NCBI GenBank assembly: GCA_029959085.1
Contig: JARWIR010000003.1
Span: 36,319,505 to 36,383,504, forward strand
Origin: Nemophila menziesii
Taxonomy: Eukaryota; Streptophyta; Magnoliopsida; Boraginales; Hydrophyllaceae
Direction of reading: 5' to 3'
Length of the DNA stretch: 64,000 nt
Of the stretch, positions 34,569-45,866 are shown in pieces. Made by a program: the position numbers and the translations under genes. Numbering within the stretch: the stretch's first letter is position 1; each line of letters starts with the position of its first letter. The notes under the pieces are model-generated. The model saw only the letters and a list, made by a program, of their open reading frames with translations, did not search any database and was not told where the DNA came from.

Positions 34569-35621
34569 ATGGAATTTAATCTTTTGGAAAGTTCGTCTTC
34601 TACTCGACCTCCACTTTTTGTAGGAACTTACTATTTTGCTTGGAGAACAAAAATGGAGGAATTTATAAAAGCCGAAGATCCCGATCAATGGAGAATCGTA
34701 AAGGAAGGTCCTTTTGTCCCTTATAAAGAGGAGTTAAATGAAGAGGGAGTTCTTAAGCTAAATCAAGAAGAAAAAGATTTTGATGAACTTACCATTGAGG
34801 AAAAGGCTAAGCTCACTCAAAATGCAAAACCAATGTACACTCTCATTCGTGGAATTTCCGAAGAAATTTTCTCACAAATGTTAGATTGTAAATCCGCAAA
34901 AGAGCTTTGGAATCGTTTGGAGTTTTTATATGGAATTGTCGAAAATGACGAAGAAGAAGAAGTCTCAATCCATGATGAATCTCATAACGATTTTAAACCA
35001 AATCATGAGGTAGCACTTTATCCTAACTCTTTGTCTCTTCCTTATAATTATTGTGATATTAGGCAAATTTCATCCCTTCTCAAAATTCTTGATTCTCAAA
35101 TCCATTTGAATAATCTTATGTTAAAAAAGGGAAATATTGAGCTAAAGAACTGTTTTAAATGTTGTATTACCTTGGATGATATTCTTGGCAATACTAAAAA
35201 CCCTTGTTTTGAAAACATTTTTTCTTTAAATAAATAGAAACATCCTATGAAGAAAAATATAGAAGGTTTTAGAAAATTGGATGAAGCTTTTTTCCTTGCT
35301 CTTGATACTTTAAAAAATCATCCTTTTTCAAATATCACTCCTTTTGATCCAAATGGGTTTTTCAAAGAAAAATTATATTTAAGTGATAATTTGGATATTG
35401 GAAAGAATGTGGAAACTTCTTGCTCAAAACCTTTACATGGTAACTCTATTCGAAAAAGAAGTTCGTGCAACTATTGTGGTAAACCCGGTCATCATGCTTC
35501 TACGTGCCATTACCATGAACAACTTAATAGTGGATCTTTGATACCTTCATGGGAAAAACCAATATGGATCGTGACAAATGCTAACAACATTTCCGGATCC
35601 ATTCCACCTCGGTTACCATAG
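34569..35621 (+). pseudogene. copia gag, interrupted by one TAG
   Basis: The ATG at 34569 is preferred over an upstream GTG at 34536. The N-terminal part has the copia gag pattern PPLFVGTYYFAWRTKMEEFI and SAKELWNRLEFLYG. A TAG stop at 35235-35237 is the only break; the same frame continues to 35621 and ends with a CX2CX4HX4C zinc knuckle (CNYCGKPGHHASTC). The bases after the stop (AAA CAT) do not match the CARYYA readthrough context, so this may be a simple mutation. No pol follows. Confidence 0.75.
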
Positions 35622-36042
35622 TAATATGTATTGAAGGTGTTGAGCGTCAAGAAAATGGAATTTTATGCAAAAGGACGTTCAAACCTCATAAAAGGAAAAT
35701 ACGGTGAAATTCTTTCCTCTCTTGTTTTTATGTTTATGTTTTATATTGTGTTTTATGTGATTTATCAACTTGTGCTACTATCTTATGGTTCTTAACTTTT
35801 TACATGCTTAAATGTTGCTTTGTTCTTGCATTGGGTCTTTTTGCACTTTTAGAAAACTTAGGGACTTTTGTGAAATTAACTGTTGTATGAGTTTTTAGGT
35901 TCTCCTTGGCTTCTCTTTTCAAAACAAAGATGCTCTAAATTATTTTATACCATTCCGAATCATTTGGGGAAGTTTCAAATGTGTTTCGGGTGTTTTTAAA
36001 AGAATCAAAAATCTCATTGTTTGTGTCCAAACCGAACCCTCT
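35622..36042. other. non-coding spacer between gag and the second ORF
   Basis: AT-rich with T-rich runs. No frame or pol remnant was recognised. Confidence 0.4.
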
Positions 36043-36104
36043 TGCGGTGCACCGGACGGTTCCCGCGGTACACCGCAGGTAAGGGTTTTGACAGATTTTA
36101 TAAT
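36043..36104 (+). promoter_or_regulatory. GC palindrome plus TATA-like box before the second ORF
   Basis: The 35-bp palindromic segment (TGCGGTGCACCGG ... CCGCGGTACACCGCA, 36043-36077), then AAGGGTTTT, then TTTTATAAT at 36096-36104. A pyrimidine-rich leader (CTCCTCTCCTCCTCC) and CACCATGG follow, as in an ordinary plant 5' UTR. Promoter activity is inferred. Confidence 0.5.
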
Positions 36105-36268
36105 CCGTTTTTCATTCCATTCTCTTCATTCCTTCTTTAGAACACCTCCTCTCCTCCTCCTTAGCATTTCCGGCCACCCTCACTCCGTCTCCACCACCAA
36201 AACTCCCTTCTTCACCCCTTAAATCACTCCTTCTCCTCTATCCTTCATTACCCATCTCATCTTCCACC

Positions 36269-37507
36269 ATGGTTCGAACCAAAACCGCTGCTAACAAGAA
36301 GAAAGCCCCCACCGGAGCCTCCTCCAGCCGCCACCGTGAACCATCTCCGGCGAGGTCACCAACACCACCTCCACTCCGGCCATTCGATGCTCTTCCGGGT
36401 AGAACAATGAGTGCTTCGGCCTTTCCCTCCGGTGAAAACTCTCTATTTGATCTTCTTTCATTTCAAAAATGTCATAAAATATTTGCTTTTTCGGGTAGTC
36501 ATTTGGCAATCGGGTTAATCGAAGAATTTTATACTAATTTTGAATATAATCATGCTACTTCTTCAATTAAGTCAACTGTTTCGGGTACCGTTTTACGTTT
36601 AAAGTCTACTACTTTGTGTACTCAATTTCACATTCCTTCGGATGGTTTTAGCGGGTTTTGGTCTAGTGGTTGGGATAACTCTAATATTGATATAATTGCT
36701 CAAAATGAGGTTAATGAGTTTGTTAATGGAAGAATGGTTGTTCCCGATGGAAATTGGAATATTCGTAACTTTGATCCGGAATTCATTGTGGCTCACAAGT
36801 TTCTTATCTCGGCCGTGATTCCGAAAGATAAGCATGATGCAAAACTTATCCCCTATGAAGCTTATCTTTTATATTTGATCTTCACCAAACAACCGATTAA
36901 CATTATTGCAATAATGTTCAAATGGATGAATCATGCTAGAGCTTCTCGGGATAAAGTCCCTTACGGTATCTTTCTTTCCAAAGTCTTTGAAGCTAATGAT
37001 ATTTCTTTTGGAGGGACAAATGTGAAACCAATCAATAAGTCATGGAGTTTCGATTATCTCACAATTCTTAGAATGAAATTTGTCATTTATAACAACACCT
37101 ATGTTTCGGTCTCCATTATTAATCGTATTTCGGATGTTACTCTTCGTAATCACATCCTTGAAGCTAAAAGTAGAACCGATGGTCCGGAGCTTGAAACTCT
37201 TCAATTATTAGATAACCCGGCCCAACAAAACCCTATTCCAAATGAGCCCACTCCAAGCCAACCCACCAATGTAAACCCTCCTAATCCATCCGGTTTTGAA
37301 AGCGCTATGTCTCGTTTCATGGATTATATAGGTAGTAAATTTGTGGCTTTGGAAGACAAAATTGAAAGGAAATTTGGGGTTTTGGAAGATAAAATAGGGC
37401 ATCTTGCGAATGAGCTTTCTTGTATGAAAAATGATGTCTCTTGCATTCGTGATGATATTGGAAATGGAAGAAGGTCTAGGAGCCGCTCTCCTCGTGATAC
37501 TCGTTAA
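36269..37507 (+). CDS. captured ORF, plant transposon-protein (Transposase_32-like) type
   Basis: 412 residues; the start is set by CACCATGG. The N-terminus is Lys/Arg/Ser/Pro-rich (RTKTAANKKKAPTGASSSRH), probably basic and disordered. The middle (EEFYTNFEYN, RLKSTTLCTQFHIPSDGF, FIVAHKFLISAVIPK, PYEAYLLYLIFTKQPINIIA, KVPYGIFLSKVFE) follows the same layout as ORF2 of element B. The C-terminus repeats LEDKIERKFGVLEDKIGHL-type heptads (coiled coil) and ends in an RS-rich tail (RRSRSRSP). No catalytic motif, signal peptide or transmembrane helix is seen. The frame is intact although the surrounding element is broken. Family membership is inferred from pattern; function is unknown. Confidence 0.65.
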   Translation: MVRTKTAANKKKAPTGASSSRHREPSPARSPTPPPLRPFDALPGRTMSASAFPSGENSLFDLLSFQKCHKIFAFSGSHLAIGLIEEFYTNFEYNHATSSIKSTVSGTVLRLKSTTLCTQFHIPSDGFSGFWSSGWDNSNIDIIAQNEVNEFVNGRMVVPDGNWNIRNFDPEFIVAHKFLISAVIPKDKHDAKLIPYEAYLLYLIFTKQPINIIAIMFKWMNHARASRDKVPYGIFLSKVFEANDISFGGTNVKPINKSWSFDYLTILRMKFVIYNNTYVSVSIINRISDVTLRNHILEAKSRTDGPELETLQLLDNPAQQNPIPNEPTPSQPTNVNPPNPSGFESAMSRFMDYIGSKFVALEDKIERKFGVLEDKIGHLANELSCMKNDVSCIRDDIGNGRRSRSRSPRDTR

Positions 37508-37611
37508 TTCTTCTTTTTATCTTTCTTGGTGGTTTATGGGTCTTTATGCTTATGTGGGTGTTTTTTAGTTTGTGGTGTGTTTATGCTTTTTTTAAAGTAT
37601 TTGTGGGTCCG

Positions 37612-39175
37612 TGATGTCTCCCTAATTGTTCTTATTTTAGACCCTTGGGAGACATCATTTTTGGTGTTTATTTGATTAATATGATAGACTTTTGGACTAA
37701 ATTTGCAATAATCCGGAATTACCTTTTTATTTCTAGCATTTTTAATTTATTAAACTTTTGCGCGTAATATTGGTATTTTTAGTGTAAAGTTTACAGGTTT
37801 TAGATGTTAGCTAGGAGAGGAATCCGAGGAGAAGGTCAAAGATCGTGAATTAGAGTCAAGACTTGAAGACAAATCCCGAAGATTTTATTTTTAGAGCTGA
37901 AAATCCACTTTCCAGGCCATAGATTGCTGATTTCGAGGTGCTTAAGCGATGATTTAGCCGCTGACCTTTGAAGAGAAATCATTCCTTATCGAGTTACGGA
38001 ACTTTAGCAACTGGAATGAGGTCAATCGGAGTTGTAACGCATCGGGAAAAGCTGTTTTAGTGAAGGCCTATAATCAGTTACGGGATTTTGGGCTTAGAAA
38101 GTGGGCTTGGACATTTAATTAGGCTTTTATTTTCTGGTCCAAGCCCTAATCCGAATTTTTACTTATAAAAGGAGGTCTGGACTTCTATTTTTCATACAAT
38201 TCACTTTCCACAAGATTAAAAAAACACCAGAGAAGCTACAGCAGGAAGAGAGGAGAAGCTACAAGAGCTGGAGTGGGTCTATAGCTCCGTTCGTAGTCAT
38301 TCTTATTCCGAAAATTAGGTTTTTCTTTTATTTTAATTTTGTAACGAATATGAATTCCATTTCTTTTTATTTAGTTTTTAATTTTAATATGAGCTAAGCT
38401 TTCATTAGTGCTTGAGAACAAACAATGGGTGAATCCTAGTTTTATTTTACAACGAATGTTGAATTTGGGTTTCTGTTAAATTAAATTAAATCAGGTATTT
38501 TACTCTTTTCGATAATTTATGATTATTTACTGATTTTAGAGTCGCGAACTAAAATTAGGTATTAGTCTCTAAGCTATTCCATATATGTGGCGTATGGATC
38601 ATCCTGACGGGGGGTTTAGGTACAGAAATAATTGTTCAATCTAGGATAAAAACTATTGATTCTGACGAACTTAGTTAATCCTAGGGCCAATGTGGTAATA
38701 AATCTTAATCATCCAACGGTGGATCATATTTACCCTGACGGGACTAGTGACACTTTAGGATTGCCTTATAGTCCACCCTGACGGGGGTATAAGGAATTTA
38801 GAATCCCGACCATTGTAATTGACTGATTTAACCCTTAAACAACATAAGTTAGAAAGTAAAATTAGGAGGATCCTTGCGTTCTCAAGTACTACATCTCATA
38901 TTGCGTTTTCATACATTTTACTTGCGTCTTATCTTTTACTTGCATTATTATTTTGTCTTTCATTTATTAGTTTTAATAAACAAAACCAAAACAAACAATT
39001 TATTATCTTTCATTTCCATAAGTGCATCAATCACTACTTGCTAAACATTGTGATCAACCATCCGTCCTTGGAACGAACCTGATTTATCAGGATTACTACT
39101 TGGGACAACCGTACACTTGCGGTTGTGGTTCGATTATTATTTGCTTTTATTTTTAGAACACACAAAGGACCACCA
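37612..39175 (+). repeat. 5' LTR of element C
   Basis: 1564 bp, TGATGTCTCC to CCACCA. The first 46 bp form a hairpin-capable repeat (TGATGTCTCC with GGGAGACATCA). A TATA box (TATAAAAG) is at 38164-38171. CCTGACGGGG-type motifs recur at 38603, 38733 and 38776. It has the same length as the solo LTR at 52645-54208. Confidence 0.93.
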
Positions 39176-39181
39176 AGTTTT

Positions 39182-39200
39182 TGGCGCCGCTGCCGGGGAC
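39182..39200 (+). other. primer binding site of element C
   Basis: TGGCGCCGCTGCCGGGGAC, identical to elements A and B, six bases after the LTR. Confidence 0.88.
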
Positions 39201-39309
39201 GGTAGCGTGTGACCACGGTGTTTATCCTGTAGTGATAAGTGCATTTATTTTATTTTATCAGTTTTACGCTTTTTGTTTGTTAGCTTTTTCAGGTTTTTAG
39301 GTTTGGTGT

Positions 39310-42300
39310 ATGCGAAGAAGGCTATTCAAGGATCTAGAGCCAGCACCTCCGATCCTTAGTAATCCAGAATCGTTGATCAGACTTGCGAACAGAAAAAGAA
39401 GAGAACGAGAAGCTTTAGAAGTAGAAGAATTAAGTAACAGAATGGAGAATATCATTATTCAAGGTCAACAGAATGGACAAGGCCAGTTAGATGCGAATGG
39501 CCAACCTTTAGCTCCAGGCGTTATTCCTCAAGTTCAACCACTAAATCCTAATCCTCCAGTCCAGATAGTGATGAATCATGATCCGTGGTTCACTAATGGC
39601 CCTCCAGAAGTTCCATTCCGCGCTCCAGCTATAGGAGTAGGTGCTCCAGATATTAATGTTCCGAGATTCCGTCCAGATTCGGGTATGCTAGCTCAGTTCC
39701 AAAACTTTGGAAATTTTCGCGGAAGACCATCGGAAGATCCTCTTAGAGCGGTACAAAAATTTAAGCAGATATGTGATTCTTATATCACACAAGGGGTTTC
39801 AAGAGAACAGATGTATTTTGCTGCTTTCAAATTCTTTGTCATTGATGGAGCAAGTGAATGGCACGATACGCAAGATCCTACGAGGATTACTAATTGGGAC
39901 CAATTAGAAATCGCTTTCTTTGACAGGTATTACCCAAGTAACATGAGGTTAGATGCTGAACTAGAATTGACACAATTCCGTCAAGAGTATGAGGAAACTG
40001 TGGGAAGGAGTTGGACAAGATTTCAGATGTGTTTGCGTAAAGTTCCTAATCATGGCTTTTCAGAACAACAACAGTTAAAAATCTTTTATAGAGGCCTTGA
40101 TGGAATTTCGAGAGAGAAGTTGGATACGCTATGTGGTGCAGGTTTTCTCCAAGTTCAACCCGCTCATGCCAAGATCATTTTAGAGAGAACAGTTAAGAAT
40201 GAAGTTGGGTGGAGCTCAGTGAGAACACCAGTTAAGGGAGTAAATAATGTTGACATGGAAGAGAAATTTGCTACGTTTGAAAATAAGATCCAGAATACCA
40301 TGGAGCAACAATTGAAGCAGCTTACTCTAGCTGTGAAAGAAGGATTTTCGGGTAAGAAGGTAGCTGTGCATGCTGCACAAGAGGTGTATATGTGTTCGAT
40401 TTGTAAGGTAGATGATCATGATGAGGAAAGTTGTCCGAATAACCAAGAATCAGTGAATTTTATGTCCAATAGAGGCAATTTCAATTCAAGTGGTAATGGA
40501 TATCAGCCTAACAGAAACCATCCTGGGTTTCAATACTCAAATCCGAATGGGGCAGCCAATCCTACTTACGCGTATCAGCCGCGTCCTCAAGGCAACAACT
40601 ATAATCCAAGACCACATAACAATCATCAAGGAGGACAGAATCAAAACAATTATGTGCAAAGACAAGCTCCTCAGAATACCTACGATGAGAATTTAAACCA
40701 GAAAGCTCTACCTGCCCATCCACAAGAAGGAGTAATTACCCTTCAGAAAACCGTTGAAAATTTGATTGCTCTTCAAACACAAGCTTTGGAACGTCAGAAC
40801 GCAGCTGAAGCGAATATGAAGATTTTCCAGAATCAGCTAAGTCAAATTAATAAACAGTTGAATCAGCGTCCACAAGGGCAACTTCCTAGCGATACGGAAA
40901 ATCCAACACAACATGAAGATTGCAAGGCTGTTACATTAAGAAATGGTAAGAACCTTCCTCCACCTCCTTTTCCCGTTATGAAAGAGAAAGAAGTTCCAAG
41001 AAAAGAAAAGGAAGTGGGTGAGAAAGAGAAAGAGAATGAGAAAGATAGTGAGGTTGAAGAGATAGAAAGACCAAGAGAAATTCCGAAAAAGAGAGATGAA
41101 ATTGTAAGCAATCGCCCTCCACCACCGTTTCCATCGCGAGTTCAGAAAAAGGGTGATATGGGTGATTTTCAGAAATTCTTCAATAGAGTGAGGGGTTTGA
41201 GTATTAATATTCCGTTACTTGAGGCAATTCGAGATATTCCTAAGTATACGAAGTTTTTGAAGAGGGCCCTCACTAATAAAAGGCCCTACTGTGATAATGA
41301 GATGATTGGCCTTCCTGAAGAGTGTAGTGCGATTTGCCAGAGCAAATTACCTCCGAAGTTAGTTGATCCAGGGAGTTTCACGATTCCCATATCGATTGGA
41401 GAAGAATGGAAAGGAAAGGCGCTATGCGATTTAGGGGCAAGCATCAACTTGATGCCCAAGTCAGTCTTTGATAAGCTTAAAATTGGAAATGCAAGACCCA
41501 CCTCTATGGTCTTGCAAATGGCGGACAGGTCTCTTGCTCATCCTGAAGGCCGTATTGAGGATGTCCTTGTTAAGGCAGGTACACTTATATTTCCTGTTGA
41601 TTTCGTAATTCTTGAATACAATGCAGATAGAAATGTCCCCATTATTTTGGGTAGACCCTTCCTAGCTACAGGGAGGACATTGATCGATGTAGAGAATGGC
41701 GAGTTAACGATGAGGATACAAGATGAGGAAGTGAAATTCAATGTATTTCGAGCTATGAAATTCCCAGATTCTCAGGAAGATTGCTTCAGAATGGATGTAG
41801 TAGAGCAAGCATCGCAAGAGGTATTTAATTGTTTAAATTTTGATGATATCTTGCAGGCTGCTTTGACATTAGATTCACCTGAGATGATGGAGGAGCTTAC
41901 AGAAACAGTGGCAGCTCTCAATTCTGAAAATCCGAAGTATAGGCGTCTTGCCTATGAACCTGTGAGAGAACCGGGGGAGATTATTCCTAAAAAGAAACCT
42001 TCAATTGAGTCTCCTCCGGAGTTAGAAGAAAAACCATTGCCAGCACACTTGAGGTATGCTTATTTGGGTACTAATGAAACTCTACCTGTTATTGTTTCAG
42101 CTAATTTAACAGGTCCTCAAGAAGATAAACTGTTGCGTGTGTTAAGAGCCAACAAAGAAGCAATAGGTTGGACAATTGCTGACATCAAAGGCATTAGTCC
42201 ATCCTATTGTCAACACAAAATCATACTAGAAGATGTTAATGCACGCTCAGTTGAAGGTCAGAGAAGATTAATGCCAGCCATGAAGGATGTGGTGAAGAAG

Positions 42301-44835
42301 GAGGTGATTAAGCTTTTAGATGCGGGGATTATTTATCCCATTTCGAGTAGTGAATGGGTGAGTCCAGTTCAGTGTGTACCGAAGAAAGGAGGAATTACAA
42401 CAGTTCTTAATGATAAAAATGAGGCGATTCCTTCAAGAACGGTAGTAGGTTGGAGAGTTTGCATGGATTACAGAAAGCTGAACAAGGCCACCAGAAAAGA
42501 TCATTTCCCTTTGCCCTTCATTGATCAGATGTTAGACAAATTAGCCGGAAAAGAATATTATTGTTTCTTGGATGGTTACTCCGGGTACAATCAGATTTAC
42601 GTGGCTCCAGAAGATCAACATAAGACTACCTTTACATGCCCATTTGGTACTTTTGCATATCGCAGGATGCCATTTGGATTGTGTAACGCTCCCGCTACTT
42701 TTCAAAGGTGTATGATGGCCATCTTCTGGGACATGATAGATAATTTCCTTGAAGTGTTCATGGATGATTTCTCCGTGTTTGGTGATGATTTTGATATATG
42801 TTTGGATAACTTGGAGAAAGTGTTAGTGAGATGCAAGGAAACAGATTTGGTGCTCAACTGGGAGAAGTGTCATTTCATGGTTCGCGAAGGTATCGTTCTG
42901 GGTCACAAAGTTTCGAGTGTTGGTTTAGAGGTTGATAGAGCAAAGATAGAGGTAATTAAAACTCTTCCCCCTCCCGTTTCTGTTAAAGGGGTAAGGAGTT
43001 TTCTTGGCCATGCTGGCTTTTATAGGCGTTTTATTAAAGATTTTTCTAAGATTGCTAAACCACTATGCAACTTACTCGAAAAGGATTGCAAATTCCTTTT
43101 TGATGAAGCTTGTTTAGCGGCCTTCAAAGCAATCAAAGAAAAGCTTATTTCTGCTCCTATAGTGTTACCTCCAGATTGGAATTTACCGTTTGAGGTTATG
43201 TGTGATATGAGTGATTTGTGTATGGGAGCTGTATTAGGACAGAGGAAAGAGAAGGTTTTTCATTCGATTTACTATGCTAGTAAAACTTTTAGTGGTGCTC
43301 AGATTAATTACACAGTTACAGAAAAGGAGTTGCTAGCAGTTGTCTATTCGTTTGATAAATTTCGCTCTTATCTTCTTGGAGCGAAAGTTATTGTTTATAC
43401 AGATCATTCCGCGATCAAATTTCTTATGGAGAAGAAAGATGCGAAACCAAGGTTAATCAGATGGGTTTTATTGCTTCAAGAGTTTGATTTAGAGATCAAA
43501 GATAGAAAGGGTTGTGAGAATCAGGTTGCAGATCATCTATCGCGTTTAGAGGGTTCAGAGATGAATAGTGGTACTGAAGCAGTTAGAGAAGAATTTCCTG
43601 ATGAGAGTTTATTCGTTGTTCGAGATTATGAAGCTCCTTGGTATGCAGATATTGCAAATTTAGTGGTGAGTGGTGTTTTTCCTGAAGGTTCTACTTATCA
43701 AGAAAGAAAGAGGTTAGCTCATCGTGCTAGACAGTTCTTTTGGGAGGATCCGTTCCTCTATAAAGTTTGTGCTGACCAAATGATACGAAGATGTGTAGCA
43801 AGGGAAGAGACTCAAGCCATTATAGCTGAATGCCATGATTCATTATATGGAGGACATTTCAAAGGAGACAGAACTGCTGCAAAGGTATTTCAATCAGGTT
43901 TTTACTGGCCTTCTCTTATAAAAGATTGTCATGAATATGTTAAGAAATGTACGAGATGCCAGTTTACCGGAAACATATCTAAGAGGGATGAGATGCCGCG
44001 TAATAATGTGTTAGAGGTTGAGATATTCGATGTGTGGGGCATAGACTTTATGGGTCCCTTCGTTCCTTCAAATGGTAACCTCTATATCTTATTAGCTGTT
44101 GATTATGTATCTAAGTGGGTAGAAGCGGTGGCTTTACCTACTAATGATTCACGAGTGGTGATCAAGTTTTTGAAATCACATATTTTCACTAGACATGGTA
44201 CACCTAGAGTGATTATTAGCGATGGAGGAACTCATTTCGTTAATAAATATCTGAAGACTATTCTAGAGAAATATGGAGTCAGACACCGTGTATCTACTGC
44301 GTATCATCCACAATCCAATGGTCAAGCTGAGGTTTCGAACCGTGAAGTCAAGTCAATCCTAGAGAAAACCGTTGGTCCTACAAGAAAAGATTGGTCAATG
44401 AAGTTAGATGATGCGTTGTGGGCCTATCGTACTGCGTTTAAGACTCCAGTGGGTGCATCTCCTTATCGTATGGTGTATGGTAAGGCTCGTCACTTACCTT
44501 TAGAGCTTGAAATGGGTGCCTATTGGGAAATTGCGCAGTTGAACTTAGATCCTATCTTAGCCGGAAAGAATCGTATGATGAAGCTTAATGAACTTGACGA
44601 ATTCCGGTTGCATGCTTATGAAAATGCCAAACTTTACAAAGAAAACACAAAGAAATGGCATGACAATCGGATTCGTCCAAAGAACTTTGAAGTAGGGCAA
44701 AAAGTATTAAAGTATAATTCAAAGTTCAGCAATTTTCCGGGTAAGTTAAGATCTAAGTGGTCAGGTCCATACATAGTGACCAAAGTTACACCTCATGGGG
44801 CGATAGAAATAGAACACCAGATTACAAAAGAATAA
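39310..44835 (+). CDS. gag-pol polyprotein of Athila-type element C
   Basis: 1841 residues in one frame. Capsid at about residues 110-290 ([16 protein letters not shown]), zinc knuckle C362-C365-H370-C375. Protease [10 protein letters not shown] (Asp707) and [13 protein letters not shown]. Reverse transcriptase with [29 protein letters not shown] and FMDD 1150-1153 (a YMDD variant). RNase H with CDMSD (Asp1299), TEKELLAV and YTDHSAI. Integrase HHCC zinc region (GGHF ... CTRC near 1510-1555), then D1579, D1638 and E1674, a D,D(35)E set. The order PR-RT-RH-INT is Ty3/gypsy. The C-terminus is cut: after GAIEIEH the frame continues only a few unrelated codons to the stop at 44835. All catalytic residues are present, so the enzymes could in principle act in trans; no activity is shown. 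Confidence 0.95.
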   Translation: MRRRLFKDLEPAPPILSNPESLIRLANRKRREREALEVEELSNRMENIIIQGQQNGQGQLDANGQPLAPGVIPQVQPLNPNPPVQIVMNHDPWFTNGPPEVPFRAPAIGVGAPDINVPRFRPDSGMLAQFQNFGNFRGRPSEDPLRAVQKFKQICDSYITQGVSREQMYFAAFKFFVIDGASEWHDTQDPTRITNWDQLEIAFFDRYYPSNMRLDAELELTQFRQEYEETVGRSWTRFQMCLRKVPNHGFSEQQQLKIFYRGLDGISREKLDTLCGAGFLQVQPAHAKIILERTVKNEVGWSSVRTPVKGVNNVDMEEKFATFENKIQNTMEQQLKQLTLAVKEGFSGKKVAVHAAQEVYMCSICKVDDHDEESCPNNQESVNFMSNRGNFNSSGNGYQPNRNHPGFQYSNPNGAANPTYAYQPRPQGNNYNPRPHNNHQGGQNQNNYVQRQAPQNTYDENLNQKALPAHPQEGVITLQKTVENLIALQTQALERQNAAEANMKIFQNQLSQINKQLNQRPQGQLPSDTENPTQHEDCKAVTLRNGKNLPPPPFPVMKEKEVPRKEKEVGEKEKENEKDSEVEEIERPREIPKKRDEIVSNRPPPPFPSRVQKKGDMGDFQKFFNRVRGLSINIPLLEAIRDIPKYTKFLKRALTNKRPYCDNEMIGLPEECSAICQSKLPPKLVDPGSFTIPISIGEEWKGKALCDLGASINLMPKSVFDKLKIGNARPTSMVLQMADRSLAHPEGRIEDVLVKAGTLIFPVDFVILEYNADRNVPIILGRPFLATGRTLIDVENGELTMRIQDEEVKFNVFRAMKFPDSQEDCFRMDVVEQASQEVFNCLNFDDILQAALTLDSPEMMEELTETVAALNSENPKYRRLAYEPVREPGEIIPKKKPSIESPPELEEKPLPAHLRYAYLGTNETLPVIVSANLTGPQEDKLLRVLRANKEAIGWTIADIKGISPSYCQHKIILEDVNARSVEGQRRLMPAMKDVVKKEVIKLLDAGIIYPISSSEWVSPVQCVPKKGGITTVLNDKNEAIPSRTVVGWRVCMDYRKLNKATRKDHFPLPFIDQMLDKLAGKEYYCFLDGYSGYNQIYVAPEDQHKTTFTCPFGTFAYRRMPFGLCNAPATFQRCMMAIFWDMIDNFLEVFMDDFSVFGDDFDICLDNLEKVLVRCKETDLVLNWEKCHFMVREGIVLGHKVSSVGLEVDRAKIEVIKTLPPPVSVKGVRSFLGHAGFYRRFIKDFSKIAKPLCNLLEKDCKFLFDEACLAAFKAIKEKLISAPIVLPPDWNLPFEVMCDMSDLCMGAVLGQRKEKVFHSIYYASKTFSGAQINYTVTEKELLAVVYSFDKFRSYLLGAKVIVYTDHSAIKFLMEKKDAKPRLIRWVLLLQEFDLEIKDRKGCENQVADHLSRLEGSEMNSGTEAVREEFPDESLFVVRDYEAPWYADIANLVVSGVFPEGSTYQERKRLAHRARQFFWEDPFLYKVCADQMIRRCVAREETQAIIAECHDSLYGGHFKGDRTAAKVFQSGFYWPSLIKDCHEYVKKCTRCQFTGNISKRDEMPRNNVLEVEIFDVWGIDFMGPFVPSNGNLYILLAVDYVSKWVEAVALPTNDSRVVIKFLKSHIFTRHGTPRVIISDGGTHFVNKYLKTILEKYGVRHRVSTAYHPQSNGQAEVSNREVKSILEKTVGPTRKDWSMKLDDALWAYRTAFKTPVGASPYRMVYGKARHLPLELEMGAYWEIAQLNLDPILAGKNRMMKLNELDEFRLHAYENAKLYKENTKKWHDNRIRPKNFEVGQKVLKYNSKFSNFPGKLRSKWSGPYIVTKVTPHGAIEIEHQITKE

Positions 44836-45866
44836 AAATATTCATTACAAAAATCTAAGCTATTATCATTTCTAAACACTTTTTGAAGTCAAACCAGATT
44901 ACTTTTATTCTAGTAATTTCTATTCTTTGATATTTAAGAAAATTTTCATCTTTAGTTCTTAGCAAAAAAGTCCAAACTCGGCTCCTAAAATCATCAATAA
45001 TATAAATAAAATATCTAAATTTACCATGAGCATCATACCCTTTGGGCTCCCATAAATCATCATGCACATATTCAAGGCAAGCTTGGGACATATGAGTCCT
45101 AACCTTGAACTCAACCTGTGTTGATTAGAAAGTACACATGATTCACAAAACTTAAGATTGCAAAGTACATCCTTATCCAACACACATTGTTTGCTTAGAA
45201 AAGTGAGCCCATGCTGGCTCATACGCCCAAGCCTAATGTGCCACTTAAGAGTGGCAGACTATTTAGGGACATTAGTAACATTGTTCAGAAAAGCAGATGC
45301 GTGACAACCATTTAACACATATAAACCAACATGCTTAGTACTAGTAAATACAAGTTTATATTTCTTACGAACATGCGTACTACCATTTGAAACCCTGGAA
45401 ACACAATCATAATCATTCTTTTTAGATCATGTATGAACTTCACACTCGTTAAAGTAATTCTTATACCATTATTCATTTTCAAACTCACCTTACCCACAAC
45501 TTTAACCTCCCAAATTTTATCATTACCCATATACATAGTTTATAATTAGTCTTAACTAAATCATGAAATAATTCAAGTATGGGATACATGTGAAAGATGC
45601 AACCAGATTCAAGTATCTAGTTAGCATGACTAGACACACTAGTGACATTCATCACCTCAGATACCCCATCATCATTTCTAGGAATACATGCTACATTAAA
45701 CCCATTGTTACCATCGTCCATCTTGTTTTTTTAAGTTCAATTCTTTCTTGAATGACTAGGTTTCCTACAATGAAGACACTTTTAGTTTCTTTCAACTTAA
45801 TGTTTTTCAGTTTCTTTTTTTAAAGGGTCATTAATCAAGAAAATACATGTTCTTGGTTTTACAAAT
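44830..45866 (-). pseudogene. copia pol fragment (zinc knuckle to integrase start)
   Basis: Minus-strand frames give a zinc-knuckle-like piece (45770-45750), a protease-like ESGCIFHM, a gag-pre-integrase piece (LGRMSQHGLTFLSKQCV, 45220-45160) and the first integrase block (HDDLWEPKG ... YIIDDFRSRVW, 45070-44975). There are many stops and shifts. It is cut on one side by element C and on the other by element D. Confidence 0.7.

Larger units (their letters stand above)
33129..37611 (+). mobile_element. copia-type element lacking pol, 5' part
   Basis: 5' LTR (33129-34511), initiator-Met primer site, gag split by one TAG, about 0.65 kb without genes, then a large ORF of the plant transposon-protein type. 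Neither protease, integrase nor RT is found. The end is lost at 37611, where the LTR of Athila element C begins, and no continuation is seen beyond element C. It inserted into the 22-bp minisatellite. It is best read as a non-autonomous copia element of the SIRE/Maximus type with a captured ORF. Confidence 0.7.
37612..44818 (+). mobile_element. Athila-type element C, 3' truncated
   Basis: 5' LTR 37612-39175, tRNA-Asp-like primer site, short leader and a complete gag-pol frame. Sequence identity to the Athila type ends near 44818, inside the integrase C-terminal part, where it joins minus-strand copia DNA. ORF2, polypurine tract and 3' LTR are missing, so it cannot transpose as it stands, but its polyprotein is open. 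Its LTR family differs from A/B and matches the solo LTR at 52645-54208. Confidence 0.92.

Noticed and set aside
38819..39082. ORF inside the element C LTR
   Set aside because: Lies wholly in the LTR and is not kept open in the solo LTR at 52645-54208.
37612..44818. Element C as the direct enzyme donor of element B
   Set aside because: Their LTRs differ over most of their length and C lacks a 3' LTR; only the primer site and LTR tips are shared. Trans supply is possible but not supported here.
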